Shown: piece after piece, positions 7,542-15,375 of the stretch
Layout of the letters: each line of letters opens with the position of its first letter
How positions within the stretch are numbered: position 1 is the first letter of the stretch
Assembly: GCF_000381265.1 (NCBI RefSeq)
Contig: NZ_KB906253.1
Location: 682,001-746,000, forward strand
Reading direction: 5' to 3'
Length of the DNA: 64,000 nt
From: Curvibacter lanceolatus ATCC 14669
Lineage (GTDB): Bacteria; Pseudomonadota; Gammaproteobacteria; Burkholderiales; Burkholderiaceae_C
Made by a program: the position numbers and the translations under genes
The notes under the pieces: generated by a model
The model's database searches: none
What the model was told of the DNA's origin: nothing
The model's input: only the letters and a program-made list of their open reading frames with translations

Positions 7542-9058
7542 GGCCGGGCTCCTTTCTGGTAGGGGTGGGCCATGGACCGGGCATTGAGCGCCGCCGCGGC
7601 CAGGGCTTCCAGCTTGTCGCGGGCGCAGCCCGAGAAGGCGGCCCAATCCGCTGCGGTGGCCGCGACCGCCGCTTGCAGGGCGCCCAGCAAGGGGTTGTGC
7701 CGGTCGCGGAAGTTCTGCAGGCCCTCGGCCCGCACCGGGGCCATCTGCGAGGCCACGGGGTCGTTGAACAGGCGCAGGGCGGCCACATCCATGGCGTCGC
7801 TGATGAACACGGCCGAGGCCCCCTGGGTGAAGGTCATGGTGGGCTGGTCCAGCACCCAGCCGCCGGTGTTGTAGACGGCCACCGGCTGGTTCAGGCCCTC
7901 GATGACCAGCTCTTGCTGGAAGGGCTTGTGGGTGTGCCCATAGACAAAGGACAGATCGAAGTCGGGCAGGGCGGGGTGGGCCGCGGGGTCGGGGCGCAAA
8001 GCCTGTTGCAGGTCGTACAGGGCCGGCCCGCCGATGAAGGCGCGCAGGTTCTTCAGGTCGTCGGGGGGCAGCACATCGAGAAAGTTGTTGCGCTGACCCT
8101 GGGCATTGCGCGTCAGGGTGAGCTCGATCAGCGCTCCCACCAGTTGCCGCAGCGTGATGCCCTGGTACAGCGGCATGCTGCCGCTGAAGCCGAGCTGGCT
8201 CGCCACCCGGTCCAGCAGGCGTTCGCGGAACTGGTCGGCATAGGCATGCGAAGCGCCGGCATTGTTCATGACCTGGTACAGCGAGAAGGCCTCGCGCCCG
8301 GTGTCGCCGGCGCTGCCCAGGTCGGACCACAGAAAGTCGACCCAGGCACCGTTTTCCTCTTCCAGGGTCTCGGCGCTCAGGTCGCCCATCGTTTGCCCCG
8401 ACATCAGGCCATTGATGGTGCTCATCAGGCGGTAGGTCGGGTCGATGTAGTGGCCATGGTGCAGCACCACGCCGCGTTGGCGGTCGGGCGTCAGCAGGCA
8501 CAGGTTGGGGTAGGCGATGTGCACGCGGGCCAGGGGTTCATCGGGCAGGTGCCGGCGCAGGATGGCCGTCAGCATGTCGCACGGGATCTCGGAGCCCGGG
8601 GGGCGGTCGCGGTACTCCGAGTGGTCGATCAGGTCGTCATGGATCTGGCCCTGGCGCAAGGCCTCGACGAACAAGGTGTCCTGGGCCATGCGCCACAGGT
8701 GGTGGTCGTGGTTGCCGGGCACCAGCAGCATGGTGGGGGCCAGCACCGGCTCCTGGCCGGGGGGGAACAGGGCCTCGACAAACTGGGTGAACACCCGGGC
8801 CACCTGCCCCATGGGCGAGATGCCCAGGTCCAGGATGTCGCCCAGCAGCACCAGGGTGGGCGGCGTGGGGGCCAGGCCCTGGGCCTGGGCCGCCTGGGCC
8901 ATGTGGCGCAGCGTGCGCCGCAGCGACGAGGCAAAGTGCAGCAGCGTGGGGCTGGGGTGGGCGGCGTCGAACTCGCCGGCCGCATTCAGCTGCGTGAGGG
9001 TGCTGTCCGGGGCCCCGAGGTGGAGGTCCGACACGCAGACGTAGCGCACAGTGGTCAT
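7538..9058 (-). CDS. Calcineurin-like metallophosphoesterase
   Basis: A 506-residue cytosolic metallophosphoesterase with every dimetal-site motif: 'VSDLHLG' (D11, H13), 'LLGDILDLG' (D74), 'PGNHDHH' (N116, H117), 'LHHGHY' (H201/H203) and 'YGHTHKP' (H375, H377). The stretch between motifs four and five (about 205-370) is long and lacks known signatures, so the substrate (nucleotide, phospholipid headgroup or phosphoester) is unknown. It is the first gene of an operon; its TGA overlaps the start of the GMC-hydrolase fusion. Fixed stoichiometry with that fusion suggests removal of a phosphate from a substrate before or after oxidation and ester cleavage, which is inference. Confidence 0.88.
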   Translation of the reverse strand: MTTVRYVCVSDLHLGAPDSTLTQLNAAGEFDAAHPSPTLLHFASSLRRTLRHMAQAAQAQGLAPTPPTLVLLGDILDLGISPMGQVARVFTQFVEALFPPGQEPVLAPTMLLVPGNHDHHLWRMAQDTLFVEALRQGQIHDDLIDHSEYRDRPPGSEIPCDMLTAILRRHLPDEPLARVHIAYPNLCLLTPDRQRGVVLHHGHYIDPTYRLMSTINGLMSGQTMGDLSAETLEEENGAWVDFLWSDLGSAGDTGREAFSLYQVMNNAGASHAYADQFRERLLDRVASQLGFSGSMPLYQGITLRQLVGALIELTLTRNAQGQRNNFLDVLPPDDLKNLRAFIGGPALYDLQQALRPDPAAHPALPDFDLSFVYGHTHKPFQQELVIEGLNQPVAVYNTGGWVLDQPTMTFTQGASAVFISDAMDVAALRLFNDPVASQMAPVRAEGLQNFRDRHNPLLGALQAAVAATAADWAAFSGCARDKLEALAAAALNARSMAHPYQKGARP

Positions 9059-9119
9059 GGGCAGTTTCGCTCCTGTATCTGGTGGCCGATCCTGATCAGC
9101 CGGGGGCTGCAGGGGGCTG

Positions 9120-10973
9120 TCAAAGCCCGGGTGGAATCACAGGTTCATTCAACTGGCGCCAGTCCCAGAACGCCTCCACGGGCATGGCCTTGGCGACATA
9201 CCAGCCTTGCACGTATTCGCAGCCCAGGCGTTTCACGATGGCCCATTCCTCGGCGGTCTCCACCCCCTCGGCCACGATGCTCAGGCCCATGCGGTGGGCC
9301 AGCGAGCAGATCGAATCGAGCAGCACTTCGGCGGCGCTGCCCTCCTGCACGCCTTTGACAAAGGAGCGGTCCACCTTGAGCTCTTGCACGGGCATCTTCT
9401 GCAGGTAGGCCAGCGATGAGTACCCGGTGCCGAAATCGTCGATGGACAGGCTGAAGCCGGCCTGCCGCAAGGCGTACAGGTGCTTGAGGGCGGTGTCCGG
9501 GTCATCCATCACGCTGCTCTCCGTGACCTCGAAGCGGATGTCTCGCGGATCGGCATGCAGGCGGGCCGCCAGTTCCTGCGCCTGACGACCCAGGCGGTCG
9601 TCGCGCAGATCGCTGGCGCTGATATTCACCGAGATCTGAATCGGCCGCCCCGCCACCCGCTGCTGGGCGCAGACCAACAAGGCCTTTTTGAGCATCCATT
9701 CGGTCAGCATGCGGATGCTGCCCGTCTGCTCGGCAAACGGAATGAATTCACTGGGGGGCACCAGGCCCCGTTCGGGGTGACGCCAGCGGATCAGGGCTTC
9801 GGCCGACTCGATGCTGCCGTCCGCGATGCGGACCTTGGGTTGCAGGTGCATTTCCAACTGGTTTTGTGTGACAGCGTCCTTGAGCTTGGACAGCAGGCTC
9901 AGGTCGGCCCGCGAATTCAGCTCCATGCTGTCGGAGAAGGTCAGCCAGTCGGCATTGACCCGCTGTGCCGCATGGGTGGCGATGGCCGCGGCGCGGATCA
10001 GGTGCTGCATGCTCTGCCCATGCCGGGGCGCCACCGCCACGCCCACGGTGAAGCTGATGTCCACGGGCTCGCCCATCACATTCAGGGGCTCGGCAAAGCG
10101 GGTCCGCACCTCTTCGATCAGGTCGGAGGTGTCGGCATGGCTGGAGGCCAGCAGACAGAACTGCGAGGCATGGAGCCGACCCACCTTGACCTCGGGGATG
10201 CTGTGCAGGCGTCGAGCTGCCTCGATCAGCACGGCATCGCCAAATTCATAGCCCAGCGCATCGTTGATGGCCTTGAAGCGGTCCAGGTCCAGCACCAGCA
10301 CCAAGGGGTCATTGCCCTGGCGCAGGTGGGCATCGCCATCGGCCCGGATCCCTTCACGATTGGGCAACTGGGTCAGGCTGTCGGTGATGGCTTTCTGGTG
10401 TTCGTATTCCGACTGCTGTTGGTGCTCCATCATCCGGCACACGTTGAGCAGCAGCACCCCACCGAAGAACAGGCTGGCCGCCAGGGTCAGCAAGGCGTGG
10501 GGCTGAACATGCCCGTGCCACGCGTACAGCACGGAACCCAGACTCAGGACCAGAAAAACGCCATAGATGCGGGGCCTGGCGGACAACACCGTCACCGTGA
10601 CCGCTGCCCAGCCCACCACCAGGGCTGACAGCAGCGCCAGGTCGATGATGTCCAGAGCGCTGGAGAACAAGGGCAGGCAGGACACCGCCAGCGCGCCTGT
10701 GATGGTGTTGATGGCCGCCATGGCATCCAGCGTGCCCGGCGTGGGCCCCTGGCGGCTCAGATGCACGTGGTAGTACCACTGCCGCAACAGGTAGCCGCAG
10801 GCCACCACGGCATACCAGGCGCCGTATGCCGGCCATCCCACGCGCTCGACCAGGGTGAAGCCGAAAAGGCCGCACAGGCTCAAGGCCGCCAGCGTGCCCA
10901 ATCGGGATTGAGAGACCAGGATTTCGACTCGTCTCACCGTCAGGTCGTCGGCAATTTCGCGCAAAATCGGCAT
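9120..10973 (-). CDS. Membrane-anchored GGDEF-EAL protein, probable c-di-GMP phosphodiesterase
   Basis: 617 residues. Five or six hydrophobic segments (about 25-178) form a membrane sensor, followed by a GGDEF domain (about 190-350) and an EAL domain (about 355-610). The GGDEF signature itself is lost, reading 'HASQF' at 268-272, so cyclase activity is very unlikely. The EAL domain keeps its key residues: 'EALIRW' (E392), 'VNISASDL', 'FEVTESSVM', 'IDDFGTGYSSL' (D512, D513), 'LKVDRSFVKG' (K533) and 'IVAEGVETAEE'. It therefore probably hydrolyses c-di-GMP, with the degenerate GGDEF domain as a GTP-sensing or dimerising module. It is monocistronic. The ATG at 10973 is the first methionine of a typical short cytosolic leader. 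Confidence 0.93.
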   Translation of the reverse strand: MPILREIADDLTVRRVEILVSQSRLGTLAALSLCGLFGFTLVERVGWPAYGAWYAVVACGYLLRQWYYHVHLSRQGPTPGTLDAMAAINTITGALAVSCLPLFSSALDIIDLALLSALVVGWAAVTVTVLSARPRIYGVFLVLSLGSVLYAWHGHVQPHALLTLAASLFFGGVLLLNVCRMMEHQQQSEYEHQKAITDSLTQLPNREGIRADGDAHLRQGNDPLVLVLDLDRFKAINDALGYEFGDAVLIEAARRLHSIPEVKVGRLHASQFCLLASSHADTSDLIEEVRTRFAEPLNVMGEPVDISFTVGVAVAPRHGQSMQHLIRAAAIATHAAQRVNADWLTFSDSMELNSRADLSLLSKLKDAVTQNQLEMHLQPKVRIADGSIESAEALIRWRHPERGLVPPSEFIPFAEQTGSIRMLTEWMLKKALLVCAQQRVAGRPIQISVNISASDLRDDRLGRQAQELAARLHADPRDIRFEVTESSVMDDPDTALKHLYALRQAGFSLSIDDFGTGYSSLAYLQKMPVQELKVDRSFVKGVQEGSAAEVLLDSICSLAHRMGLSIVAEGVETAEEWAIVKRLGCEYVQGWYVAKAMPVEAFWDWRQLNEPVIPPGL

Positions 10974-11038
10974 GGATCTATCAGATTTTGTATTTTGGCG
11001 CGATCAAACCTGACGTTTGTCGTGGTTTTTGCGCTGCT

Positions 11039-11053
11039 GTTACCTAATGTAAC
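11039..11053. promoter_or_regulatory. GTTAC-N5-GTAAC inverted repeat upstream of the GGDEF-EAL gene
   Basis: A perfect 5+5 base inverted repeat with a five-base spacer, centred about 70 bases upstream of the GGDEF-EAL start in an AT-rich leader. A related arm pair, CTGTTAC/GTAACAG, occurs upstream of the glycine-zipper gene (35928-35955). The regulator is unknown. Confidence 0.35.
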
Positions 11054-11188
11054 CAAAACGGGGATCAGCGTGTGACTTTCCCGGTTGGCTTTCAAACAAG
11101 CGCGCGCAGGTGTTGGCACCTGCTGCCAATCGGCCCCAGGCGCAGGGTGTTGGGCGCGGGGGCCAGGGCGGGGGGGCTGGGCGCTGAT

Positions 11189-11368
11189 CTAAGGTGTCGG
11201 TGGCTGGCGTGCCTGCCAGGCCCGCAGGGCCTGGCGGTACTCGTCCATGGCCAGATCGTGCAGGTCGAAGATGCAGGGGTCACAGCCATTGCCGCAACAG
11301 GCCTCGAGTTCAGGCTGCACGGGCGGTGTGGGCATCGGGTCGTTGTCAGGGGGCTGTGGGCTGGGCAT
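11189..11368 (-). CDS. Small Oxidored-like domain protein
   Basis: A 59-residue protein with a Pro-rich N-terminus and the core 'ELEACCGNGCDPCIFDLHDL' followed by 'MDEYRQALRAW'. The CCGNGCxPC block and the acidic helix match the 'Oxidoreductase-like' N-terminal domain (PF09791), found alone in many beta- and gammaproteobacteria and fused to reductases in eukaryotes. Four closely spaced cysteines suggest metal or Fe-S binding, but no biochemical role is established. It lies downstream of the MFS remnant and is read in the same direction. Confidence 0.8.
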   Translation of the reverse strand: MPSPQPPDNDPMPTPPVQPELEACCGNGCDPCIFDLHDLAMDEYRQALRAWQARQPPTP

Positions 11369-11412
11369 GGTGACGATTTTCGCGCAGCCGCACAGGCCTT
11401 GCTGGCGCAGGG

Positions 11413-11700
11413 TCAGGGCCGCGAAACCTGCAATGCATCGCGGAACCCCCACTGGCTCAGGGTGCTGGCCCCGACCAGCACCGTGGCCATCGCCAGGGCG
11501 GGGTCGTGGCCCAGCCCGACCGCGGCGGTGCACAGGGCGCCCACCACCCTCTGGATGGCGCCATACAGCCCCGCGGCCGAGCCTACCAGGTCGGGGTGCA
11601 CGCTCAGGGTGCGGGTCAGGGTGTGAGTCAGTGCGGCGGGGCTGGTCATGCCGGCGCCCACGTTGAACACCAGCCGCAGGCCAGCGCAACCGCCCTGGGC
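11413..11700 (-). pseudogene. C-terminal remnant of a Bcr/CflA-type MFS drug exporter
   Basis: About 95 codons resembling the last two or three transmembrane helices of Bcr/CflA drug-resistance MFS transporters: 'LRLVFNVGAGMTSPAALT', 'HPDLVGSAAGLYGAIQRV' (the family's G-x-A-S/A-G-x-x-G helix) and a terminal hydrophobic helix. The remaining 300 or so residues are absent; the preceding DNA is the end of the polyprenyl-synthase-like gene. No ribosome site or good start is visible. It is most likely a deletion relic. Confidence 0.7.
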
Positions 11701-11721
11701 CTGCGACGGGTGCGCGGGCGC

Positions 11722-12537
11722 TCAACCGAGGGCGGTCGCGTCCAGCAGTGCCTGCCGATAGGGTGATTCAGGCAGCACGCTCAAGCCTTGCCGGGCCTGG
11801 GCCAGCGCCGCCTGGGCTTGGGCCAGGGCGGCGCTCAGGGCCGTCTTGCTCAGTTGCGTTGGCCGGGCGGGCGTGGGGGCTTCGGCATGGCTTTCGCGGC
11901 TCAGTTGCCACACCAGGCCCCAGCTTTGGCCATAGGCGGCCAGGGCGGCCTCCACCTCGGGCGGTGCCGCGGCCAGGATGGCCGCGCAACGCGCCCCGGC
12001 CTCGAACAGCGAGGCGGTTCGGGCCCGGGTGATGCGCAGGTGCTGCTGGCCGGTCTCATCGGCCGTGGCGGGTGCATCCGCGGCCTGGTAGGTCTGTTGG
12101 TACATCACCGAGCCCTCGGCCACCTGGTTGGTGGCGTCGGCCAGCACGCGCAGCACGCGCATGTCGCCCAGCTCGACGATGGCCCGGAAGGCGCCGGTGT
12201 AGAGCAGGTCGCCCAGCAGCACGCTGGGGGCATTGCCCAGGCCCGCGGGGGCTTCTGCCGTGGGCAGGTCCACCTCATGGTGCAGCGCCAGGGCGGCGTG
12301 GATCAGTTCAACGGCCGCGGCCAGCACCTGCTGGCGCGCGCCGCTGTCCCCCAAAGCCTGGGCGCAAACCAGCGCCAGTGCCGGGCGCACGCGCTGTTCT
12401 GGCGAATGGGCGATGTGCTGCGCAGCGTAGGCAATCAGGGCCACCTCGGTGTTGAGGCGCTGCTGGATCAGCGTGCCGACCTGGGCCAGATCGGCATCAA
12501 TCAGGGCAAGAAAAGAACTCGGGATGGGGGCTTGCAT
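11722..12537 (-). CDS. Polyprenyl-synthase-like protein lacking both Asp-rich motifs
   Basis: A 271-residue all-helical protein clearly related to octaprenyl diphosphate synthase (IspB): 'QRVRPALALVCAQALG', 'AAVELIHAALALHHEVD', 'GNAPSVLLGDLLYTGAFRA', 'NQVAEGSVMYQQ' and 'ARTASLFEAGARCAAILA' align in order with IspB. Both catalytic metal sites are destroyed. The first, normally DDxxD, reads 'HHEVD' (residues 86-90), and the second, normally QLIDDLLD, reads 'QLSRESH' (211-217). The C-terminus is also about 40 residues short. It should be unable to bind the Mg-diphosphate substrate, so it may be a non-catalytic partner of a true synthase or a decaying paralogue. The frame is intact, which favours retained function. 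The start ATG at 12537 has a weak ribosome site. Confidence 0.8.
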   Translation of the reverse strand: MQAPIPSSFLALIDADLAQVGTLIQQRLNTEVALIAYAAQHIAHSPEQRVRPALALVCAQALGDSGARQQVLAAAVELIHAALALHHEVDLPTAEAPAGLGNAPSVLLGDLLYTGAFRAIVELGDMRVLRVLADATNQVAEGSVMYQQTYQAADAPATADETGQQHLRITRARTASLFEAGARCAAILAAAPPEVEAALAAYGQSWGLVWQLSRESHAEAPTPARPTQLSKTALSAALAQAQAALAQARQGLSVLPESPYRQALLDATALG

Positions 12538-12689
12538 GGTGACGGGTTCGGCAGGGGCAGGTGCAGCCAACCACCCTTGCGGGCCGGTGGAGCACCCTGA
12601 TCCGGCGCAGGGTTTGCCGGCGAGTGTAGGGGAACTCGGCGGGCCCGCCGGGCAGACAGGTGCAATGACCCGTTACAGCGCTGCGCGCA

Positions 12690-13034
12690 TCAGGTCGGGG
12701 CATCGCCGTGCAAGGCCTGCAACTGCTGCAGTTGGCGGCGCAAACGGGTCACCTCTTCGATCAGGTCGACCGTCAAGGCGGCCAGTTGGGGATCGGCGTC
12801 AAAGGTGGCTTCCAGGTGGGCAATGCGGCGCGCGCGCACAAAGGTCTGGCTGCTGAAGCGCCAGGCCTGCTCAGGTGGGTCGGTCTGCAACACGCCGGTT
12901 TCGACCCGCACACGCACCCAGTCCGGGCTCTGGCGGCAGGCCTGGGCCAGGGCCTCCAGATCGAAGGCATCGTCTGGCAGCAACTCGGCATCCAGCACAT
13001 GGCTTGTGTGAGGGCTTTGGGGGGCTGGGTTCAT
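12690..13034 (-). CDS. cbpM: Chaperone modulator CbpM
   Basis: A 114-residue CbpM-like protein: an N-terminal MerR-like helix-turn-helix region ('DDAFDLEALAQACRQSPDWV', 'VRVETGVLQ') and a C-terminal coiled coil ('DLIEEVTRLRRQLQQLQAL'). In E. coli CbpM binds the J-domain of CbpA and blocks its co-chaperone and DNA-binding activities. It starts two bases after the stop of cbpA on the same strand, the expected operon order, which supports the assignment strongly. Confidence 0.88.
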   Translation of the reverse strand: MNPAPQSPHTSHVLDAELLPDDAFDLEALAQACRQSPDWVRVRVETGVLQTDPPEQAWRFSSQTFVRARRIAHLEATFDADPQLAALTVDLIEEVTRLRRQLQQLQALHGDAPT

Positions 13035-13036
13035 GG

Positions 13037-14011
13037 TCAGGCTCCGTGGGGCTGGCGAGGGTTGAAGCCCGGGCAGGCCTGGGCCAGGGCGGTGTAGGCG
13101 GCACGGGCCGCGTCGGTGTCGGCCGGGGGCAGGGCCAGGTCCAGCGTCAGGTACAGGTCACCGGGGGGGTGGCCGGGGATGCCACGTTCTTTCAGGCGCA
13201 GCTTGCGGCCGCGGCGCCAGCCGGCGGGCACCTGCACCTCCAGCTCGCCGCCCGGGGTGGTCACCGTGATGCTGGTGCCCAGGGTCGCCTCCCAGGGCGC
13301 CAACAGCAGGGTCTGGTGCACATCGCGGCCTTCGGCATGCCAGCGCGCGTCGGGCTTGAAGCCGACTTCGAGCAACAGGTCGCCGGGTGGGCCACCGGCC
13401 AGGCCCGGGCTGCCCTGGCCGGCCAGGCGGATGTGCTGGCCCTCGCGCACGCCCTGGGGAATCTTCACCTCCAGATGCCGTTCTTCGCGCACCAGGTGGC
13501 CGGCTTCGTTCAGGCGCCCGGCCTGCAGCGTGATGGTGCGCAGGGCCCCGGTGTAGGCGTCGACCAGATCCAGTTCGATGCTGGCGTGGTGGTCGTTGCC
13601 ACGCTGCGCCTGCGGTCGGGCGCCGCCCATGCCGGCCGTGCCCCGACCTTGCCGGCTGGCACGGGCCGAACGGCCGAACAGTTGCTCGAAGAAGTCGCTG
13701 TGCTCGCCTTCCAGGTCGTCGGCGCCGCCCGAGAACTCGTAGCCGCTGTCCCAGTGGGGTGGGGGCTGGTAGGCCTGGCCCGCACGGCTGGCCTGAGGCT
13801 GGTTGGCCAGGGTGTCGTAGGCGGCGCGTTTTTCGGGGTCGGACAGCACGGCGTTGGCCTCGTTGAGCTCGGCCATGCGGCTGGCCGCATCGGGCTCTTT
13901 GCTGACATCGGGGTGGTACTGGCGGGCCTTCTTGCGAAACGCTTTCTTGATCTCGTCCGCGGTGGCGTTCTTGCCCACCCCCAATTGCTGGTAGTAGTCC
14001 TTGAATTCCAT
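13037..14011 (-). CDS. cbpA: Curved-DNA-binding J-domain co-chaperone CbpA
   Basis: A 324-residue class II DnaJ homologue. J-domain residues 5-70 contain the HPD motif (33-35) that stimulates DnaK ATPase. A G/F- and Q-containing linker (about 75-140) follows, then two C-terminal beta-barrel domains ('ITLQAGRLNEAGHLVREERH', 'VKIPQGVREGQHIRLAGQG', 'LTLDLALPP') and no zinc-finger domain, as in CbpA. It delivers substrates to DnaK and binds curved DNA in stationary phase. The start is the ATG at 14011 ('MEFKDYYQQLGV'), where family homology begins. It is co-transcribed with cbpM. Confidence 0.93.
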   Translation of the reverse strand: MEFKDYYQQLGVGKNATADEIKKAFRKKARQYHPDVSKEPDAASRMAELNEANAVLSDPEKRAAYDTLANQPQASRAGQAYQPPPHWDSGYEFSGGADDLEGEHSDFFEQLFGRSARASRQGRGTAGMGGARPQAQRGNDHHASIELDLVDAYTGALRTITLQAGRLNEAGHLVREERHLEVKIPQGVREGQHIRLAGQGSPGLAGGPPGDLLLEVGFKPDARWHAEGRDVHQTLLLAPWEATLGTSITVTTPGGELEVQVPAGWRRGRKLRLKERGIPGHPPGDLYLTLDLALPPADTDAARAAYTALAQACPGFNPRQPHGA

Positions 14012-14405
14012 GCCCGGGCCTTTGCGAAGCTGCGTCAAAGGCCCACCCTAATCCAATGGGGGGCAGTTTGTCTGTACCTGGCGCAAGGTTTGGCCATGGC
14101 GGTGCGTGGCGGCCCGCCCGAAGTGGGCAGTTGTGACCCTGCTCAGCCACAGGGCGGGCCCCGCGGGCTTGATCCGCGACAAAAACATGCCTGGCCCGCG
14201 GCCCCGATTTTTTGCGTTTCCTCAAGCCTTGGAGATCTGGCCGGAATCACTTTTTCTTATCTGAAAAGGGTCGTAACCGGCTGCCGCGCCAGCGCTAGAT
14301 TCGGCTCGAACCGGTGGCGGGCAGCCCATCAGAAGGCCCGCCCCCCACCGGTGAGAACCCCTTGTTGAACCCCACGTGGAACAGACAACCGACTGAGCGA
14401 ACACC
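14012..14405. other. 394-base intergenic region between cbpA and the TauD-like gene
   Basis: No coding region is supported. It must hold the divergent promoters of cbpA and the dioxygenase. The only structure noticed is an imperfect inverted repeat, CTTTTTC/GAAAAGG with a six-base spacer at 14250-14269, in an AT-rich patch about 140 bases before the dioxygenase start. It could be a regulator site, but nothing identifies the protein. Confidence 0.4.
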
Positions 14406-15317
14406 ATGAGCTTTTACCAAGACTTCAACGACAAACAGGCCATCGAAGCCTGGCACGCACTGCCCCGCGCGCCCTACAAAACCTTCAAGCTGACGCGCCT
14501 GGCGCCCACGATCGGTGCCGAGATCCATGGCGTGGACCTGTCGCGCGACATCCCTGACGTGCAATTCGCCGAAATCCGCCGTGCCATCGGAGAAAACCTG
14601 GTGCTGGCTTTCCGCGGCCAGACGCTGGATCTGGAGTCGCACAAGCGTTTTGCGCGCCGCTTCGGCACCCTGCACCGCCATCTGCTCGCCAAGAGCCGCG
14701 CCGTGGCCGGCGGCACCGACGACCCCGAGGTGTTGGCCTGGCGCACCGGGCCGCAGTCGCGCTTCACGGCGGGCGACGCCTGGCACCATGATGTGTCGTG
14801 CGACGCCAACCCGATCTGGGGCTCGTTCCTGCACGTCACGCGGCTGCCCGAGTCGGGTGGCGGCGACACGGCCTTTGCCAACCTGGTGCTGGCCTATGAG
14901 TCGCTGTCGGCCCCCTACAAGGCCTTTCTCGACGGCCTGACGGCTGTGCACGACGGCTCCACCGCCTGGACGGCCGGCTACGGCACCCAGCCCGAGCCGG
15001 GCAAGACCTTTCCGGCCACCGAGCACCCGGTGGTGGCCCGCCACCCGTTCACCGGGCAGAAGTTTCTGTACGTGAACGAGGCCTTCACCTCGCACATCGT
15101 GCAGCTCAGCCGCCAGGAAAGTCAGTCTGTGCTGCAGCACTTGTACCGCCACATCGAACGCAATCTGACCTTCCAGGTGCGTGTGCGGTGGGAGCCGGGA
15201 ACTTTGCTGTTCTGGGACAACTGGGCCACCCAGCACCATGCCGTGTGGGACTACTTCCCCGAAGAGCGCTGGGGCGAACGCGTGTCGGCCTACCTGGACC
15301 ACGGCCCCAAGGCCTGA
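14406..15317 (+). CDS. TauD/TfdA-family Fe(II)/2-oxoglutarate dioxygenase
   Basis: A 303-residue cytosolic dioxygenase coupling 2-oxoglutarate decarboxylation to substrate hydroxylation. Iron ligands are visible as the HxD motif in 'AWHHDVSCD' (H127, D129) and the distal His in 'DNWATQHHAVWDYFP' (277/278). 'RWGERVSA' supplies the Arg that binds 2-oxoglutarate. 'LPESGGGDTAFANL' and the N-terminal 'IGAEIHGVDLS' are standard TauD/TfdA signatures. Members act on taurine, alkylsulfonates, phenoxyacetates or other carboxylates, and the substrate here is unknown. It lies 58 bases upstream of an exported aminotransferase on the same strand, possibly one transcript. Confidence 0.92.
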   Translation: MSFYQDFNDKQAIEAWHALPRAPYKTFKLTRLAPTIGAEIHGVDLSRDIPDVQFAEIRRAIGENLVLAFRGQTLDLESHKRFARRFGTLHRHLLAKSRAVAGGTDDPEVLAWRTGPQSRFTAGDAWHHDVSCDANPIWGSFLHVTRLPESGGGDTAFANLVLAYESLSAPYKAFLDGLTAVHDGSTAWTAGYGTQPEPGKTFPATEHPVVARHPFTGQKFLYVNEAFTSHIVQLSRQESQSVLQHLYRHIERNLTFQVRVRWEPGTLLFWDNWATQHHAVWDYFPEERWGERVSAYLDHGPKA

Positions 15318-15375
15318 GCGGCCGCAGCGCCGTCCGTCATGGGCATGACACGGCCTGCCCCTAGGCTGGTGCCCC

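Noticed and set aside
7542-8501. A 320-codon N-terminal extension of the GMC-hydrolase frame
   Set aside because: It overlaps the metallophosphoesterase in another frame and is Arg/Pro-rich without FAD motif; the ATG at 7541 has a ribosome site and the classic overlap.
7565-9358. A 597-codon plus-strand frame
   Set aside because: Antisense to the metallophosphoesterase and the EAL gene, both with all active-site motifs.
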